The notes beneath the pieces are model-generated. The model made no database searches, was not told where the DNA came from, and worked only from the letters and a program-made list of their open reading frames with translations. Positions 26,601-33,048 of a DNA stretch of 49,570 nt are shown here, piece by piece. Position numbers and translations under genes: made by a program. Position 1 is the stretch's first letter, and every line of letters starts with the position of its first letter. This DNA comes from a virus, in IMG/VR virus record IMGVR_UViG_3300035701_000049, positions 1 through 49,570 of that record, one strand, 5' to 3'.

Positions 26601-29600
26601 AATTGCTTTTATCATTCCCCCATTATCAATAATAGCTTCCTTAATTTGCTCAATGACACCTGACCTCATGGATTCAAAGCCCACTTTGGGAGCTTGAATT
26701 GCTATCTTTCTCCATTCAGCAAATAGTTTATCAGCTTTCTGTTCCTGATCTTCTCCATGTATAAGAATTTCATCTATTTCGTTTTGATATTTTTCAGCCT
26801 CAGAAGCAACTCGAGCAGTAAGTTTCAGATCCGGAAGGGTTCCGGTGTCAACTGTTTTCTTGGTCTGAACAACTTCCTTAAACTTTAAAGCAGGATTATT
26901 CGCCATAGAGAAGGCTGCGTTTACATTCATGATGGCTGTTCCAAGAGTATTCAGAGTTGCTGCTTGTTCTTTAGTTGGATTTTTAATAGAATCAAGCTGA
27001 TCGTACCAAGATTTCATATTAGCCAACGTTTGCTCAGTTACTAATCCTCCTACCTTTTTATAATCAGGCAGTTTATCAAATTCCTCTCTAGATAACCTAT
27101 TATTTCTAATAGTATCTTGAAGGGTTTTAGTGTTTGCAGCAGCATAAGAAAGTTCAATCCTCTGTTGAGCAGCAAGTTGTTTTTCCCTGTCTCCTGCTCC
27201 CGATTCTGTTGCTATATATGGCAATACCGCTCCGGCCTTCTCATATGCTCTTGCTGTAAACACACTCTGTTTCTGAGCATATTTTTCTTGAATTTGTTTA
27301 CTTAATTCTTCGGATGTAGGAGGAACATAAACCTCTATTCCAAGTAAATCCCCCCAGGCCTTCATATTAATTTTGAATTGTCTAGCAAACTGAGCACCGG
27401 AGCCAGGGGTCTCCATTGCTGCCTTCATTTTAATCAACTTGGCGAGGGCATCATCCAGGTCCTTTAATAATTCCTCGAATCCATTGCCAGTCGAAAGTTT
27501 GGCTGCAAGATTAATAGGATCTAAGTTTTTAAGGGTCTCCCATCTGTCTGCCACTTCCTTTTGGGCTTGTTGCAACTCATTGAAAGCGGTCACCTGTTCA
27601 TATACATATGTAGCAAACTTCATGGCTGCATATGCAGCCAATAATGGCCACCAGGTTTTAAATAATGCAACGACACCACTTAAGGCTTGTCCCAATCTAA
27701 ACCCAGCGGCAGTAAAAATACTAGTGGATGCAGTTGTTGAAACCATGGCAGCTTCGAGGACAGCTAATTGACTAGCATTTTGCATCAAAGCTGTTCCCCA
27801 AAGAAAAGAGAGCCCTTTCCACAAAGCAAAACTGGCTGCAAGATCAACTCCTATTTTAATTAAACTACCTATACTTGTTACAAGTAAAATTATCCCTTCT
27901 TCATTTCTCTGGAAAAATTCAATAGTATTCCTTAGTGTTTCTTTTAGTGATTCAGAATATTGTTCAAATGCTCCAATTGCTATATTTGCTATAACCGCCC
28001 CTAAACGTTTAAATGTCATCTGTGTTTCTTGTAATCTTGCTACAAATGTGTCTGTTGCCCCAGCAGCATTCTGGGCTGATCTTAAAAGATTTTCATATTG
28101 TGCTATATTATTCTTCAAGACCAAAACATCTTTAGTTGCTTCTCTTCCAAAGAGCTTAGCGATTGCTACAGGTCCAATATGCTGCTCATCAAGTTTCTTA
28201 AGAACACTAATTAAATCGGAATCCAGTGACATTCCAAGTGCTTTTGCTGCTTTAGAAGTATTCAAAAATGCAGCTTGAAGACCTCTTCCTGCAATTCCAC
28301 CTTTCAACCCTGCCTGTGAAAGTTGGCCTAACATTGCTGTTACTTCTTCAAGCGTATATCCTAGTTGGCCGCCTAAAGGTCCTGCAAATTTAAAAGCCTG
28401 TCCTAATTCTTCAACTTGAGTCACTGTTCTAATGGAAACATCAGTTAAGACATTACAAGCTCGTTCAAGCTCACCAACACTCATATCCATACTAAGAAGG
28501 ACGTTGGTTGCTATCTCTGTTGCTTTTGCAACATCCATTTCACCTACAAGAGCTAAATTAAGAACCTTAGGTAACATTTCAATAGATTGCATTGCTGTAA
28601 ATCCGGCAAATCCTAAATATTTTAATGCATCAGCAGCTTCAGTGGCTTTAAATGCCGTAGTATCCCCCATTTCTTTAGCTGCATTTTTCAACAAAAGTAA
28701 TTCTTGAGTTGTAGATCTAGTAGCGGCACCAACCCATGCCATCTTTTGTTCAAATGCAACACTTTCTGTAAAGGAGCTTATTATTGCACGAAGAGTAGCT
28801 CTCATAGCCATATAGGAAGCAGTGACTTCAAGGACATGAGGAATCAATCCAGCAAAACCTTTCCCACTCTTTTCAGTATGTTCCGTTAACTGTTTCGTTT
28901 CCGCTGTTACTTTTTTAGTTTCTTCTTTATGTTGTTCAAGTGCTTTTGTTGCTGATTGAACTGGTGCCTTCATTTTTTCAAAACCTTGTGTTGTATTTAC
29001 AAAAAAGGACTCACCAGAACCAAGACCAGCTAAAGCTTGTTTTGTCTGGCCCATAATGGAAGCGGCATCTTTAGATTTTTTTGAAATATTTGTAAGGTAT
29101 TGATCATAAGCTTGGACTGAACCTTTGTCAAATCCTTGAGGAAGACCTGCAGCCCCAGGATAATAATAAAGGGTAGAAGCAGCACTTTGAAATCCTTCTT
29201 TCTCTTGTTGTGTTCGGTAACCTAAAGGAGCATTTATTCCAGATTTTCCAGTTGCTGAAGCCCCAAGCATACCTGCTGTATTAAGAACAGACATGGACGT
29301 CCCTAACTTAGTTAACGAGACCTGAAGTGCGCTTACCTCAGCAGTTGCAGTACCTAACGATGTTTTTACCGCTATTCCTAATTCTTTAAACTGTCCTATA
29401 GCAGTCATAATTGGTGCTGTAAGTTTCGCTATCTCTTTGTCCTTCATCCCCAAAGCACTTAAAGAAGCATTTAAATTATCTATTACAGATTTAAATCCTG
29501 CTGCATCTGCCTGAAGTGTCTTTGGAATCATCTTTGCAATCTTAGACTCTAATCCCCCTACAATTGTTTCAATGTCTTTAACACTAAGTCCAAGAGACCT

Positions 29601-29672
29601 AAGTAAAGATTTTAAATCTTCAATAGAAGCTTTTGCATTTGTAATTGAAAAATTGAGGGAGAATGTCTTCAT
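17691..29672 (-). CDS. Tape measure protein with embedded effector-like cassette
   Basis: This is a 3,993-residue protein. Residues about 300-500 match the phage tail tape measure core (TTAFKATEAADALKYLGFAG...GGIAGRGLQAAF). A hydrophobic stretch lies near 600-680, coiled coils near 1,000-1,180, and glycine zippers near 3,000. The C-terminus has the usual LLGEAGPEAIMPL and ETGPEVILPL motifs. Residues about 1,312-2,332 form a cassette: two copies of a domain (about 1,355-1,490 and 1,543-1,677), an ADP-ribosyltransferase-like domain (about 1,705-2,015: Tyr1708-His-Gly-Ser, GSGEGSQVFGYGHYLT), and a second ART-like segment near 2,095-2,240 (LHRTDKL, SIFDKGLEARPG). Tape measures set tail length and are ejected with DNA, so the cassette may reach the host. 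Confidence 0.9.
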   Translation of the reverse strand: MKTFSLNFSITNAKASIEDLKSLLRSLGLSVKDIETIVGGLESKIAKMIPKTLQADAAGFKSVIDNLNASLSALGMKDKEIAKLTAPIMTAIGQFKELGIAVKTSLGTATAEVSALQVSLTKLGTSMSVLNTAGMLGASATGKSGINAPLGYRTQQEKEGFQSAASTLYYYPGAAGLPQGFDKGSVQAYDQYLTNISKKSKDAASIMGQTKQALAGLGSGESFFVNTTQGFEKMKAPVQSATKALEQHKEETKKVTAETKQLTEHTEKSGKGFAGLIPHVLEVTASYMAMRATLRAIISSFTESVAFEQKMAWVGAATRSTTQELLLLKNAAKEMGDTTAFKATEAADALKYLGFAGFTAMQSIEMLPKVLNLALVGEMDVAKATEIATNVLLSMDMSVGELERACNVLTDVSIRTVTQVEELGQAFKFAGPLGGQLGYTLEEVTAMLGQLSQAGLKGGIAGRGLQAAFLNTSKAAKALGMSLDSDLISVLKKLDEQHIGPVAIAKLFGREATKDVLVLKNNIAQYENLLRSAQNAAGATDTFVARLQETQMTFKRLGAVIANIAIGAFEQYSESLKETLRNTIEFFQRNEEGIILLVTSIGSLIKIGVDLAASFALWKGLSFLWGTALMQNASQLAVLEAAMVSTTASTSIFTAAGFRLGQALSGVVALFKTWWPLLAAYAAMKFATYVYEQVTAFNELQQAQKEVADRWETLKNLDPINLAAKLSTGNGFEELLKDLDDALAKLIKMKAAMETPGSGAQFARQFKINMKAWGDLLGIEVYVPPTSEELSKQIQEKYAQKQSVFTARAYEKAGAVLPYIATESGAGDREKQLAAQQRIELSYAAANTKTLQDTIRNNRLSREEFDKLPDYKKVGGLVTEQTLANMKSWYDQLDSIKNPTKEQAATLNTLGTAIMNVNAAFSMANNPALKFKEVVQTKKTVDTGTLPDLKLTARVASEAEKYQNEIDEILIHGEDQEQKADKLFAEWRKIAIQAPKVGFESMRSGVIEQIKEAIIDNGGMIKAINDEWATLSKDMNKLIPQYYDIQTLEENRRFDKQIQEIQTHELRINELIDKAKTSRPDQVGLLSKQLQQAHAQEQEANIQHQLKLLEIQQSGENAMLVEKQKALSELSSIAQELPKGSREYWDAQLESTKANYALQKKQILDRIALRQKEIDMRKGGEEVKGEKTVPEKMTDLFLTGSKDLSTKFVDGATKISDIFVTGAKDISNILAGKTPKGGGGGGATGGGGSISPTGTPSSTTGTGYGLTNIAKGTMVTGALAPTQDFSELQDIIKKYMYKPLTDLDDTMKESILLNLSTKSPEKTTKDEDTRELTSAIETAFMGAFLPFGMSLKKYTTDTKEAGFITPQGKMIDLSGGVEGKRTFTHYDYAIRHGFESLEKFIEKGFIRMQSGAGEGPSFINKPSANRGYLEIGSSPTKPQYDIMKKVIDESGGGVDVDLIKGKYRWYLEADPWKKTNDILTDIKDFYRKLEYNPEASTIAESKIRDREFEALAKSLENVIKELTVFNSKDENIGMQIKKVFKTTTDIKEAGFVAPSGKMIDLSGGKEGMRDIMHSMYAHQAGYESLQKFLEEGFIRMESGKGAGFMGRGREGYMDIAKEPTSAQYKTIKEVIDSLGGEIRFNLQGGLNKSESEGWIPADPERKTKYIIKEIENYFRSASEEKGIENLAKEFAVFNTKEEKIGMQIEKLYHGSMALFKDNKFEDKYIGSGEGSQVFGYGHYLTQGKEIAADYTMNGGMTYKGQVVDWMEFGNILAKEFEKANLELKTPIEKIDLLLDNLASTISSRLLETGKVEGINPYRGSSEYDLSPYTRDLLNKYPEDLEKMFDYVKDTFGKDLGKEKGYIVEATLSKGAEHDLLKWAEAVSPEQLGKVITQAQKEGWVNPLKELTNFFPNLQKVASQQMTGEALYNRITTFFVTSIQGEIEAAAKETAKWTGGDWYRYAPEIEKAIPSAEQQASKFLNRAGITGMEYPSGTLSGIKDSQYKNIVAYNPADITINRIVDNLGNVVKDFEKVLETTKIQGPKPLLETDQIISIGKILGDIQQKGIDAVVKTFGGYGEKLGLLTKGASETEFSSQKVVVGEYSLHRTDKLVSTLKSIFDKGLEARPGPGRQPPLLFSWNTLNDARLTKESNSAGWQELKPFAAQMKDTVTLLIKNNESMSFGRGGIAGSATMTQTVQPIDVFVLDPKSYGGKALPPKIQSAIPSGHLIGLEELSIAKIEAPLKSGASKLLEYVEGFKNSVSSIAEAGEASKGMGKVGIPLVIGGVTLAALASLLPGKAQAETIPKGTGYGLSNVAGGTMGTTQVTGDLKDIIQQYMYKPLTDLDDTMKESILLEARSETYGTIRTEPEREKQGIELQWDIMKKEFSEGIQKMFTGYLGTKGLSLNEIMERNKTIAPQIPLEGLVQVITSPITALIEGDVKPKFEYIASHLGASESMAKRDASILGFIATLGLLGPDSTAPAKYEAQIEKLAPTFEKVGSAFEKYAMEASRPGDLWKGSNTQVKLGVSNLLEYIKGLSGLIPLGIATANLDATKQKQKGTISRPKGVTGSREAATEPSPVKTIGMSQGTIPEVIKQFKETAKATEIDLFSFSAAAREYEEVLSESQEKFKGTVKEARKNMDGKGTGTGQTVKTTVPSTRPSVGQLSPYGYGVSPVSIIEDLETINKLKKAGNALDSVAVDNLEELQEIDKKKVEFSEAAAARAEARIEREKASYVTSNPIEALALAWEGFEEASKDTTPGRKMYETWTNVFGMMQQSFSDLFYNVLMGKMHSLSDIIKSFFVNLKQSIMRMIADIAAQKVVVNIGASIAGSMVGKGLSQIGGGLMKSLGLDNILGDVFGAGGAAPTGAGNYAGMASPVLSLGPEWGVPSGAAAVTAEAGTATTGAMTGIAGIGAGMVTLGKGISGLATQFGSGALTGLTNPSAMYGMGSVGGAPPMAEMMGQYAPYAAASYLGARTIGHYLMPKYDQKSIQIGGTVGGTIGTFILPGIGTAIGTALGSVIGGLIGGRTKKEYSYTAGTFYGADTYSKTSQESSIKQNKLMIEELKKNGQAWTEGSRQAVQVLTKSSDVFKNYTKTLNTLPTSMGQKQLGVLTEQIHKQIGDMPVTATSFAKAGKQIDTALSKSLTEGLDAWKQQMEQYYQELMTYTQNLMGSALSAAFGSPSVNSATDNFVSTFKKSFYDSIVTTITDAFLKSNTVLNITNGIKTIVDTAVKDASMGFDIREYRTSFTEVPSSPVKEIGGLSNLQAGIQGIDFTTTKIQTTGNKDNRETSTVFDVEGQNAAVQKQIDLWVETQNQAVIKGFNEQGIATGDIKFDFKKYDKFLKGVFDPKALADAAKEGPEEFKKVWDGYVEKVNTGFEDAVTGATIPTYKKGGLNLSNLQAGIQGIDLSQFYSTKSITTGSGDRERTTSPKAFDKTGQQTAVQEQINLWVESQNEAIRTSFKEQGKDASTFNFDEYDAYFKGIFDPKVLSEAMTKGPEEFKKVWDGYVEKANVGFEDAVASADTSDFSLDLFNKYLDPAKLKDMAVTAANELKPYVANMKIYQEEFDKASGVFDEKWKDQAAGIISSALSAGIASGKVADSMTSLRKQMYDSISGAMIDAFANSALIQQYIQPFLATMNTEIANATVGGNFNTTTFLAAMKLPLAILNAGISSLEGPMAAFITVMGGVKKSLGVVDDALEALVPVVARIPATWEFFAKSTTPVVAPPPPPPPVTVPHTHPHRRFAQGDVFWKDMITPFAYGDIFNKPTYFPMKKGLGLLGEAGPEAIMPLSKDKSGKLGVKTQDNTILPLARGKDGKLGVDLNLFKEMSKFSDSKLTKEIIKFGKDTKLSKESKLSAIAKLTKDSTFIKESTKLTRDSKGNIFQRGKLTSFAFGDVIDKSIPIAFSSGGIFDKPTSFPIMPNRIGRMAETGPEVILPLARDSSGKLGVKTQGNDNGRNITLHIHYHGTVIEEKKAGVAIARLAYAEIKKLEDRGH
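22620..22675. repeat. 56-bp direct repeat, copy 1 (cassette boundary in the tape measure gene)
   Basis: This 56-bp stretch is identical to 25,737-25,792. On the minus strand it encodes the YMYKPLTDLDDTMKESILL peptide. Together the two copies bracket about 3.06 kb that encodes the ART-like and duplicated domains. Confidence 0.93.
25737..25792. repeat. 56-bp direct repeat, copy 2
   Basis: Identical to 22,620-22,675 and in the same orientation and reading frame. Neighbouring residues are also alike (GTGYGLTNIAKGTM against GTGYGLSNVAGGTM), so the duplicated segment extends beyond the perfect match at protein level. Confidence 0.93.
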
Positions 29673-29677
29673 TGCAA

Positions 29678-29866
29678 TTATTTACCTCTCATCTTAGATA
29701 AAGTCTTTGCTAAATTGGCCCTTCTCTTCATTGTACTTGATGCTTTACTTCCCTTTTTCAATACCTTGGTTGCGTATGCTGCTGTGGACATATGTGCCCT
29801 TTTTGCTGCCCGAGAAAAGGCTCCTTTATTTTTCGTGGCCCCAGCAATCCAATTCTTCTTTGCCAT
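29678..29866 (-). CDS. Small basic conserved phage protein
   Basis: The start at 29,866 is chosen because AGGAGG lies 9 nt upstream; the product is 62 residues and strongly basic. The pattern KNWIAGATKNKGAFSRAAKRAHMSTAAYA...KRRANLAKTLSKM is one I know from many uncultured tailed phages, often near structural genes. It is mostly helical and may bind nucleic acid, but no function is established. It lies between the tail chaperone and the tape measure. Confidence 0.75.
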   Translation of the reverse strand: MAKKNWIAGATKNKGAFSRAAKRAHMSTAAYATKVLKKGSKASSTMKRRANLAKTLSKMRGK

Positions 29867-29879
29867 AAAAAATATCCTC

Positions 29880-29936
29880 CTATTTCCCTTTCTTACCGCC
29901 CTTCTTCTTCCCCCCACACTTTTTATTCCTATCCAT
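29880..29936 (-). CDS. Tiny Lys/Gly peptide (18 residues)
   Basis: ATG at 29,936 follows AAGGAG by 4 nt and gives MDRNKKCGGKKKGGKKGK before TAG. The good ribosome binding site and position between two genes make translation plausible. Very short basic peptides like this recur in phage tail regions. Expression is unproven. Confidence 0.3.
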   Translation of the reverse strand: MDRNKKCGGKKKGGKKGK

Positions 29937-29944
29937 ACTTCTCC

Positions 29945-30750
29945 TTATTGTTGCATTTCTTTATTTTTTCTTTCCATTTCTTCCTGATTCCTTTTCTGTT
30001 CCATCTCCTCATATTTAATAGATAAAAAGATATTGTCTATATATAAAATCTTTTCATAATCATCAAAATTACCATCGTAGTCAAAAACTACACCTTTAGC
30101 TGCTTCAGGCATTATTGGCATAATTCCTTCAAACGCTGCTGGTCTACAACGTAAGGAACATAATCTGAAAAGATCCCAGGCCCTCATATTACTTTGTACT
30201 ATCTCCCTCTTGGGCTTAGGACAAGTTGTATCACATGGAGGTTCGTCGTTGTTTATTTTGTAGACTCTCCTGCAATCTTCACAGTCGTTGACTCGTCCTC
30301 CTCGGAACTCCCAGTCTGCCCACTCTCTAAGTTTTTTAGATCATCCTCTTTAATCTTCTGTTGCTTCTTTTGGATTTCCTCAGCAAAGTCAACCACCGCA
30401 TCAAAAACAGATGAGTTGTTAAGAAATAAAAGTTGTTTCATTTGATCTGTGCAGGGGATCACTTCACCAGTGTCCTCATTTACTACCCCTTTCCAATCCT
30501 GAAACATCTTCTTGATCTTCTGTGTTTTCAGCTTAAGCCAATTAGGCTTATCAAACCTCTGATTCCTTTCCCACTCATGCTCAATAGCATTATCAATAAG
30601 TGAGTAAGAATCTTTGGGATCAAGAAGATCAATTAAAAACATACATTCCCCATCCCCCAGTTTATAATCCTCTTCTATTTTCTCACAATGTAAATTTTCA
30701 TTTACGAGAACCCAAAAACTAACTTTTTTTGTCTTTAACTTTAATGCCAT
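29945..30750 (-). CDS. Tail assembly chaperone GT-like product made by -1 frameshift
   Basis: The zero-frame gene (start 30,750) contains CTA AAA AAC at codons 138-140, a canonical A AAA AAC slippery heptamer (30,337-30,331). A -1 shift there continues LREWADWEFRGGRVNDCEDCRRVYKINNDEPPCDTTC (in pieces of under 20 residues: REWADWEFRGG, then CEDCRRVYKINNDEPPCDTTC-type Cys sites) through RAWDLFRLCSLR to a stop at 29,945. The predicted product is 268 residues: 140 from the zero frame and 128 from the -1 frame. Lambda G/GT-type chaperones made this way bind the tape measure and recruit the tail protein. The conserved-looking part begins before any ATG in that frame. Confidence 0.82.
30253..30750 (-). 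CDS. Tail assembly chaperone, short (G-like) form
   Basis: The 165-residue zero-frame product starts after AAAGGAG. It begins with beta structure (ALKLKTKKVSFWVLVN) and then becomes helical (DSYSLIDNAIEHEWERNQRFDKP...FQDWKGVVNEDTGEVIPCTDQMKQLLFLN), ending in an acidic Ser/Glu tail. Position between the major tail protein and the tape measure is the standard place of the G gene. The tail after residue 140 appears disordered, consistent with an overlap whose main use is the alternative frame. Confidence 0.8.
   Translation of the reverse strand: MALKLKTKKVSFWVLVNENLHCEKIEEDYKLGDGECMFLIDLLDPKDSYSLIDNAIEHEWERNQRFDKPNWLKLKTQKIKKMFQDWKGVVNEDTGEVIPCTDQMKQLLFLNNSSVFDAVVDFAEEIQKKQQKIKEDDLKNLESGQTGSSEEDESTTVKIAGESTK
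30331..30337 (-). other. Programmed -1 ribosomal frameshift site (A AAA AAC)
   Basis: The minus strand reads A AAA AAC with zero-frame codons CTA, AAA, AAC. The -1 frame is closed by TGA just upstream and open for 128 codons downstream, so its reading makes sense only after slippage. A GC-richer stretch follows that could form a stimulatory fold. Confidence 0.82.
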
Positions 30751-30828
30751 GATAATTCTCCTTTAACTATTTTTATTTACACTACATCACTTTTCTAGTG
30801 ATGAAAATGTTAAGAAGAGGTATAACAT

Positions 30829-30936
30829 TCATTTATCCTCAAACTTCTTAAGTTTCTTCCTCTTTTTAATCGAATGTCTTTGATTCTCTTTCAACCTTCT
30901 GTCTTTATCTGTTCCCCTATTTGGTTTCCCACCCAT
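30829..30936 (-). CDS. Small highly basic protein (35 residues)
   Basis: ATG at 30,936 lies 6 nt after AAGGAG. The product starts MGGKPNRGTDKDRRLKENQ and is almost all Lys, Arg, Glu and polar residues, likely disordered or helical. It sits between the terminator behind the major tail protein and the chaperone gene, with its own ribosome binding site. It may bind nucleic acid. The function is unknown. Confidence 0.45.
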   Translation of the reverse strand: MGGKPNRGTDKDRRLKENQRHSIKKRKKLKKFEDK

Positions 30937-30951
30937 AAAATTCTCCTTAAG

Positions 30952-31011
30952 AAAAAAAATGGGAGGCAGGGGTGTCGGGGGAGCCCTTTTCGGCTTACGC
31001 CTATCCTCCCA
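30952..31011 (-). terminator. Rho-independent terminator after the major tail protein gene
   Basis: TGGGAGG (minus strand, complement of 31,005-31,011) pairs with CCTCCCA (complement of 30,960-30,966) and is followed by eight U residues. Inside is a small GGC-GTAA-GCC hairpin. It would reduce read-through from the very highly expressed tail protein into the chaperone genes. Confidence 0.85.
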
Positions 31012-31035
31012 AATATTTGACTCTAACTGACCTCC

Positions 31036-32580
31036 TTAAATGAAGCTCAGCTCAAGTGAGTCCTCACCTAATGTTCCAAGTGCTTTCATTGGCATTGACA
31101 ACTCAACTGCAGGAGCCGCCGGTGTTACTGTAGGCACTTGAAGTTTGACCTTTGGCATATACACTAAACACTTATAACCGTCTGTATCTCCGAACAACAT
31201 TTTAACTTTAACATTGTTACCAGCATAGCCATCAGTGAAATATTTGGCATCTGCTTCACGGAAGTAAAGGCCTGCTGTAGAGGAAATGTCTCTTTTACCT
31301 TCCATGAACATTGTTGGATATGTAGTTCCAACCTCATCAGTTACATACTGTTTTGGACAGTTCACTGTAAGGTCAGCAGACTTAATAACGGCTGCTACAC
31401 CGTTAAAGTAGATTAAAGAATCTCTGGCTTCAATAGCAGTACCTACTGTAGTTTCAATAGGTAAGAAGCCTTTGATTACATCACCTGTTGCCCACCAAGC
31501 TGTCTTCCTTGGAGTAACCACAATATAGTTATTTGTTGCATTTACAGCAGTAATAGTATAACCCGTTACACTATTTGAATCTACTGCTAATGGGGGTGAT
31601 ACACTAAGACCAGACTTCGGACTTTGATTACAGATTCGTGCTTGTTTACTGAACAACTTAGCATCAGTCACATACAAGGTACCATAAGAGTTAACACCAA
31701 CTGCGGTACCTCTAGAAAGATGACCATCACTTGCTAATGTTGAATAACCAGCCCAAACCATTTGCATACCTTGTCCTGTAAAATCAAACTGTAAACCACC
31801 CTGGTTAGCTACCTTCAGAACTCCCTGATTGCATGATGCACCTGCAATTCCCTGAACAAAGAAATCAGACTCAATCCAAAGGGAGAAAGAACATGCCTTA
31901 GTAGCCATCGCATAAAGCTGCGACTTTAGTGTGATTTGACTATTTGTTGCGTTATGTCCAATAGCTGGAGCTGTAGTACTATTATACGATGTTCTTGTTG
32001 GACCACAACATAATGTTCCATGAGAGCCCACTCCCTGAATCATGGATGGTGACGCCCTATCATATCGCTCATAAAAGACTGTCTCGGAACCCCCAGCCGC
32101 GGAGGTTATTGTGAAAACCCCCTTCTGAGGGAACTCACCACCCTGAACATATCCTCCAACTACCCCTCCTGTACCTACATGAGTACGTCCGGTTAAAACA
32201 GCACCTTGATAATAAGATCCAAGGCCAAACTGTGTTGCTGTTGCAGCATTATGTGTTGCAAGACTTGCTGTAGTAGCAACATTCACTCCAAGGAGAGATT
32301 TAAAAAGAATATCTCCTTGAGGAGCATTACCAAGACCATTGGGTCTTGCATACATACTTAATTTCCATTCAGCAGCAGGTACCGCTGATGGAAATTGATC
32401 AAGAACGTCAAGGGAAGCACTCAGTTCAAGAGAATCTGCAAATGCAGGATTCTGATTCACAGTTGCATTACCTACCGGTCTAATAAAATCTGTAGTACCG
32501 ACAGGCCATGCAAAAGTTCCCTTGGTAGGCTCCTTCACAGCGAAAACTCTTTGTTTTGATGCTAATGCTATGTTTGGCAT
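31036..32580 (-). CDS. Major tail protein
   Basis: The 514-residue product starts after AGGAGG. The N-terminal region (ALASKQRVFAVKEPTKGTFAWP...FIRPVGNATVNQNPAF) resembles tail tube proteins, and the C-terminus (VKVKMLFGDTDGYKCLVYMPKVKLQVP...MPMKALG) has the strand pattern of the tube family. The central 300 residues appear to be an extra beta-rich, Gly/Ser/Thr-rich insertion, making it long for a tube protein. Position before the G/GT chaperone and a dedicated strong terminator behind it both fit a highly expressed tail tube subunit. Confidence 0.8.
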   Translation of the reverse strand: MPNIALASKQRVFAVKEPTKGTFAWPVGTTDFIRPVGNATVNQNPAFADSLELSASLDVLDQFPSAVPAAEWKLSMYARPNGLGNAPQGDILFKSLLGVNVATTASLATHNAATATQFGLGSYYQGAVLTGRTHVGTGGVVGGYVQGGEFPQKGVFTITSAAGGSETVFYERYDRASPSMIQGVGSHGTLCCGPTRTSYNSTTAPAIGHNATNSQITLKSQLYAMATKACSFSLWIESDFFVQGIAGASCNQGVLKVANQGGLQFDFTGQGMQMVWAGYSTLASDGHLSRGTAVGVNSYGTLYVTDAKLFSKQARICNQSPKSGLSVSPPLAVDSNSVTGYTITAVNATNNYIVVTPRKTAWWATGDVIKGFLPIETTVGTAIEARDSLIYFNGVAAVIKSADLTVNCPKQYVTDEVGTTYPTMFMEGKRDISSTAGLYFREADAKYFTDGYAGNNVKVKMLFGDTDGYKCLVYMPKVKLQVPTVTPAAPAVELSMPMKALGTLGEDSLELSFI

Positions 32581-32604
32581 ACCATTAAATCCTCCTACTT
32601 TTTT

Positions 32605-33048
32605 CTATTCCCCGATCCAACATGAAAATGGGATATTAACCATAAACCTATAAAACGACCGATTTGCAGATTGATGTTTTTCGTGTAACTCCCCGATGTC
32701 AATTGTGTACGGCTCTCCAATCTGAACGCCGTTCAGATCCTTTAGACGGAAAGCAGCTTCCATCCTATCAGTAAGCTGATTTCCTATCTTTGTTCCTGTG
32801 CTTAGTGGTTGGTTTATTTCTATCATCAGTACACCGTACCGAAGACCAACTCCTCGTATTTCCTTTGTTGCGGCATTTCCAATCCTAATATAATACTTAA
32901 TGAAGCAAGATGGTTGTGTATAATTACTGTCTACTGAATCAGCAGAAGGAGGTTCAAACTCATAGTTGGGACGAGCTATAGGAGTGCAAGTAGCCCAAGA
33001 TCCACTTATTTGATTGACCAATGATTCCCTTACTTTTTCATTCGTCAT
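32605..33048 (-). CDS. Tail terminator-like protein
   Basis: The 147-residue product has a helix (NEKVRESLVNQISGSW) and then strands and helices with FIKYYIRIGNAATKEIRGVGLRYGVLMIEINQP, GTKIGNQLTDRMEAAF and a final YRFMVNIPFSCW. This is the pattern of tail terminator/DUF4128-type proteins that cap the tube. It directly precedes the major tail protein and overlaps the upstream neck gene by ATGA, as expected. The call is by order and fold pattern. Confidence 0.7.
   Translation of the reverse strand: MTNEKVRESLVNQISGSWATCTPIARPNYEFEPPSADSVDSNYTQPSCFIKYYIRIGNAATKEIRGVGLRYGVLMIEINQPLSTGTKIGNQLTDRMEAAFRLKDLNGVQIGEPYTIDIGELHEKHQSANRSFYRFMVNIPFSCWIGE

Noticed and set aside
29945-30187. Separate gene starting at ATG 30,187
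   Set aside because: The frame extends upstream to a canonical slippery heptamer and encodes conserved-looking sequence before that ATG, so it is better read as the -1 part of a fusion.
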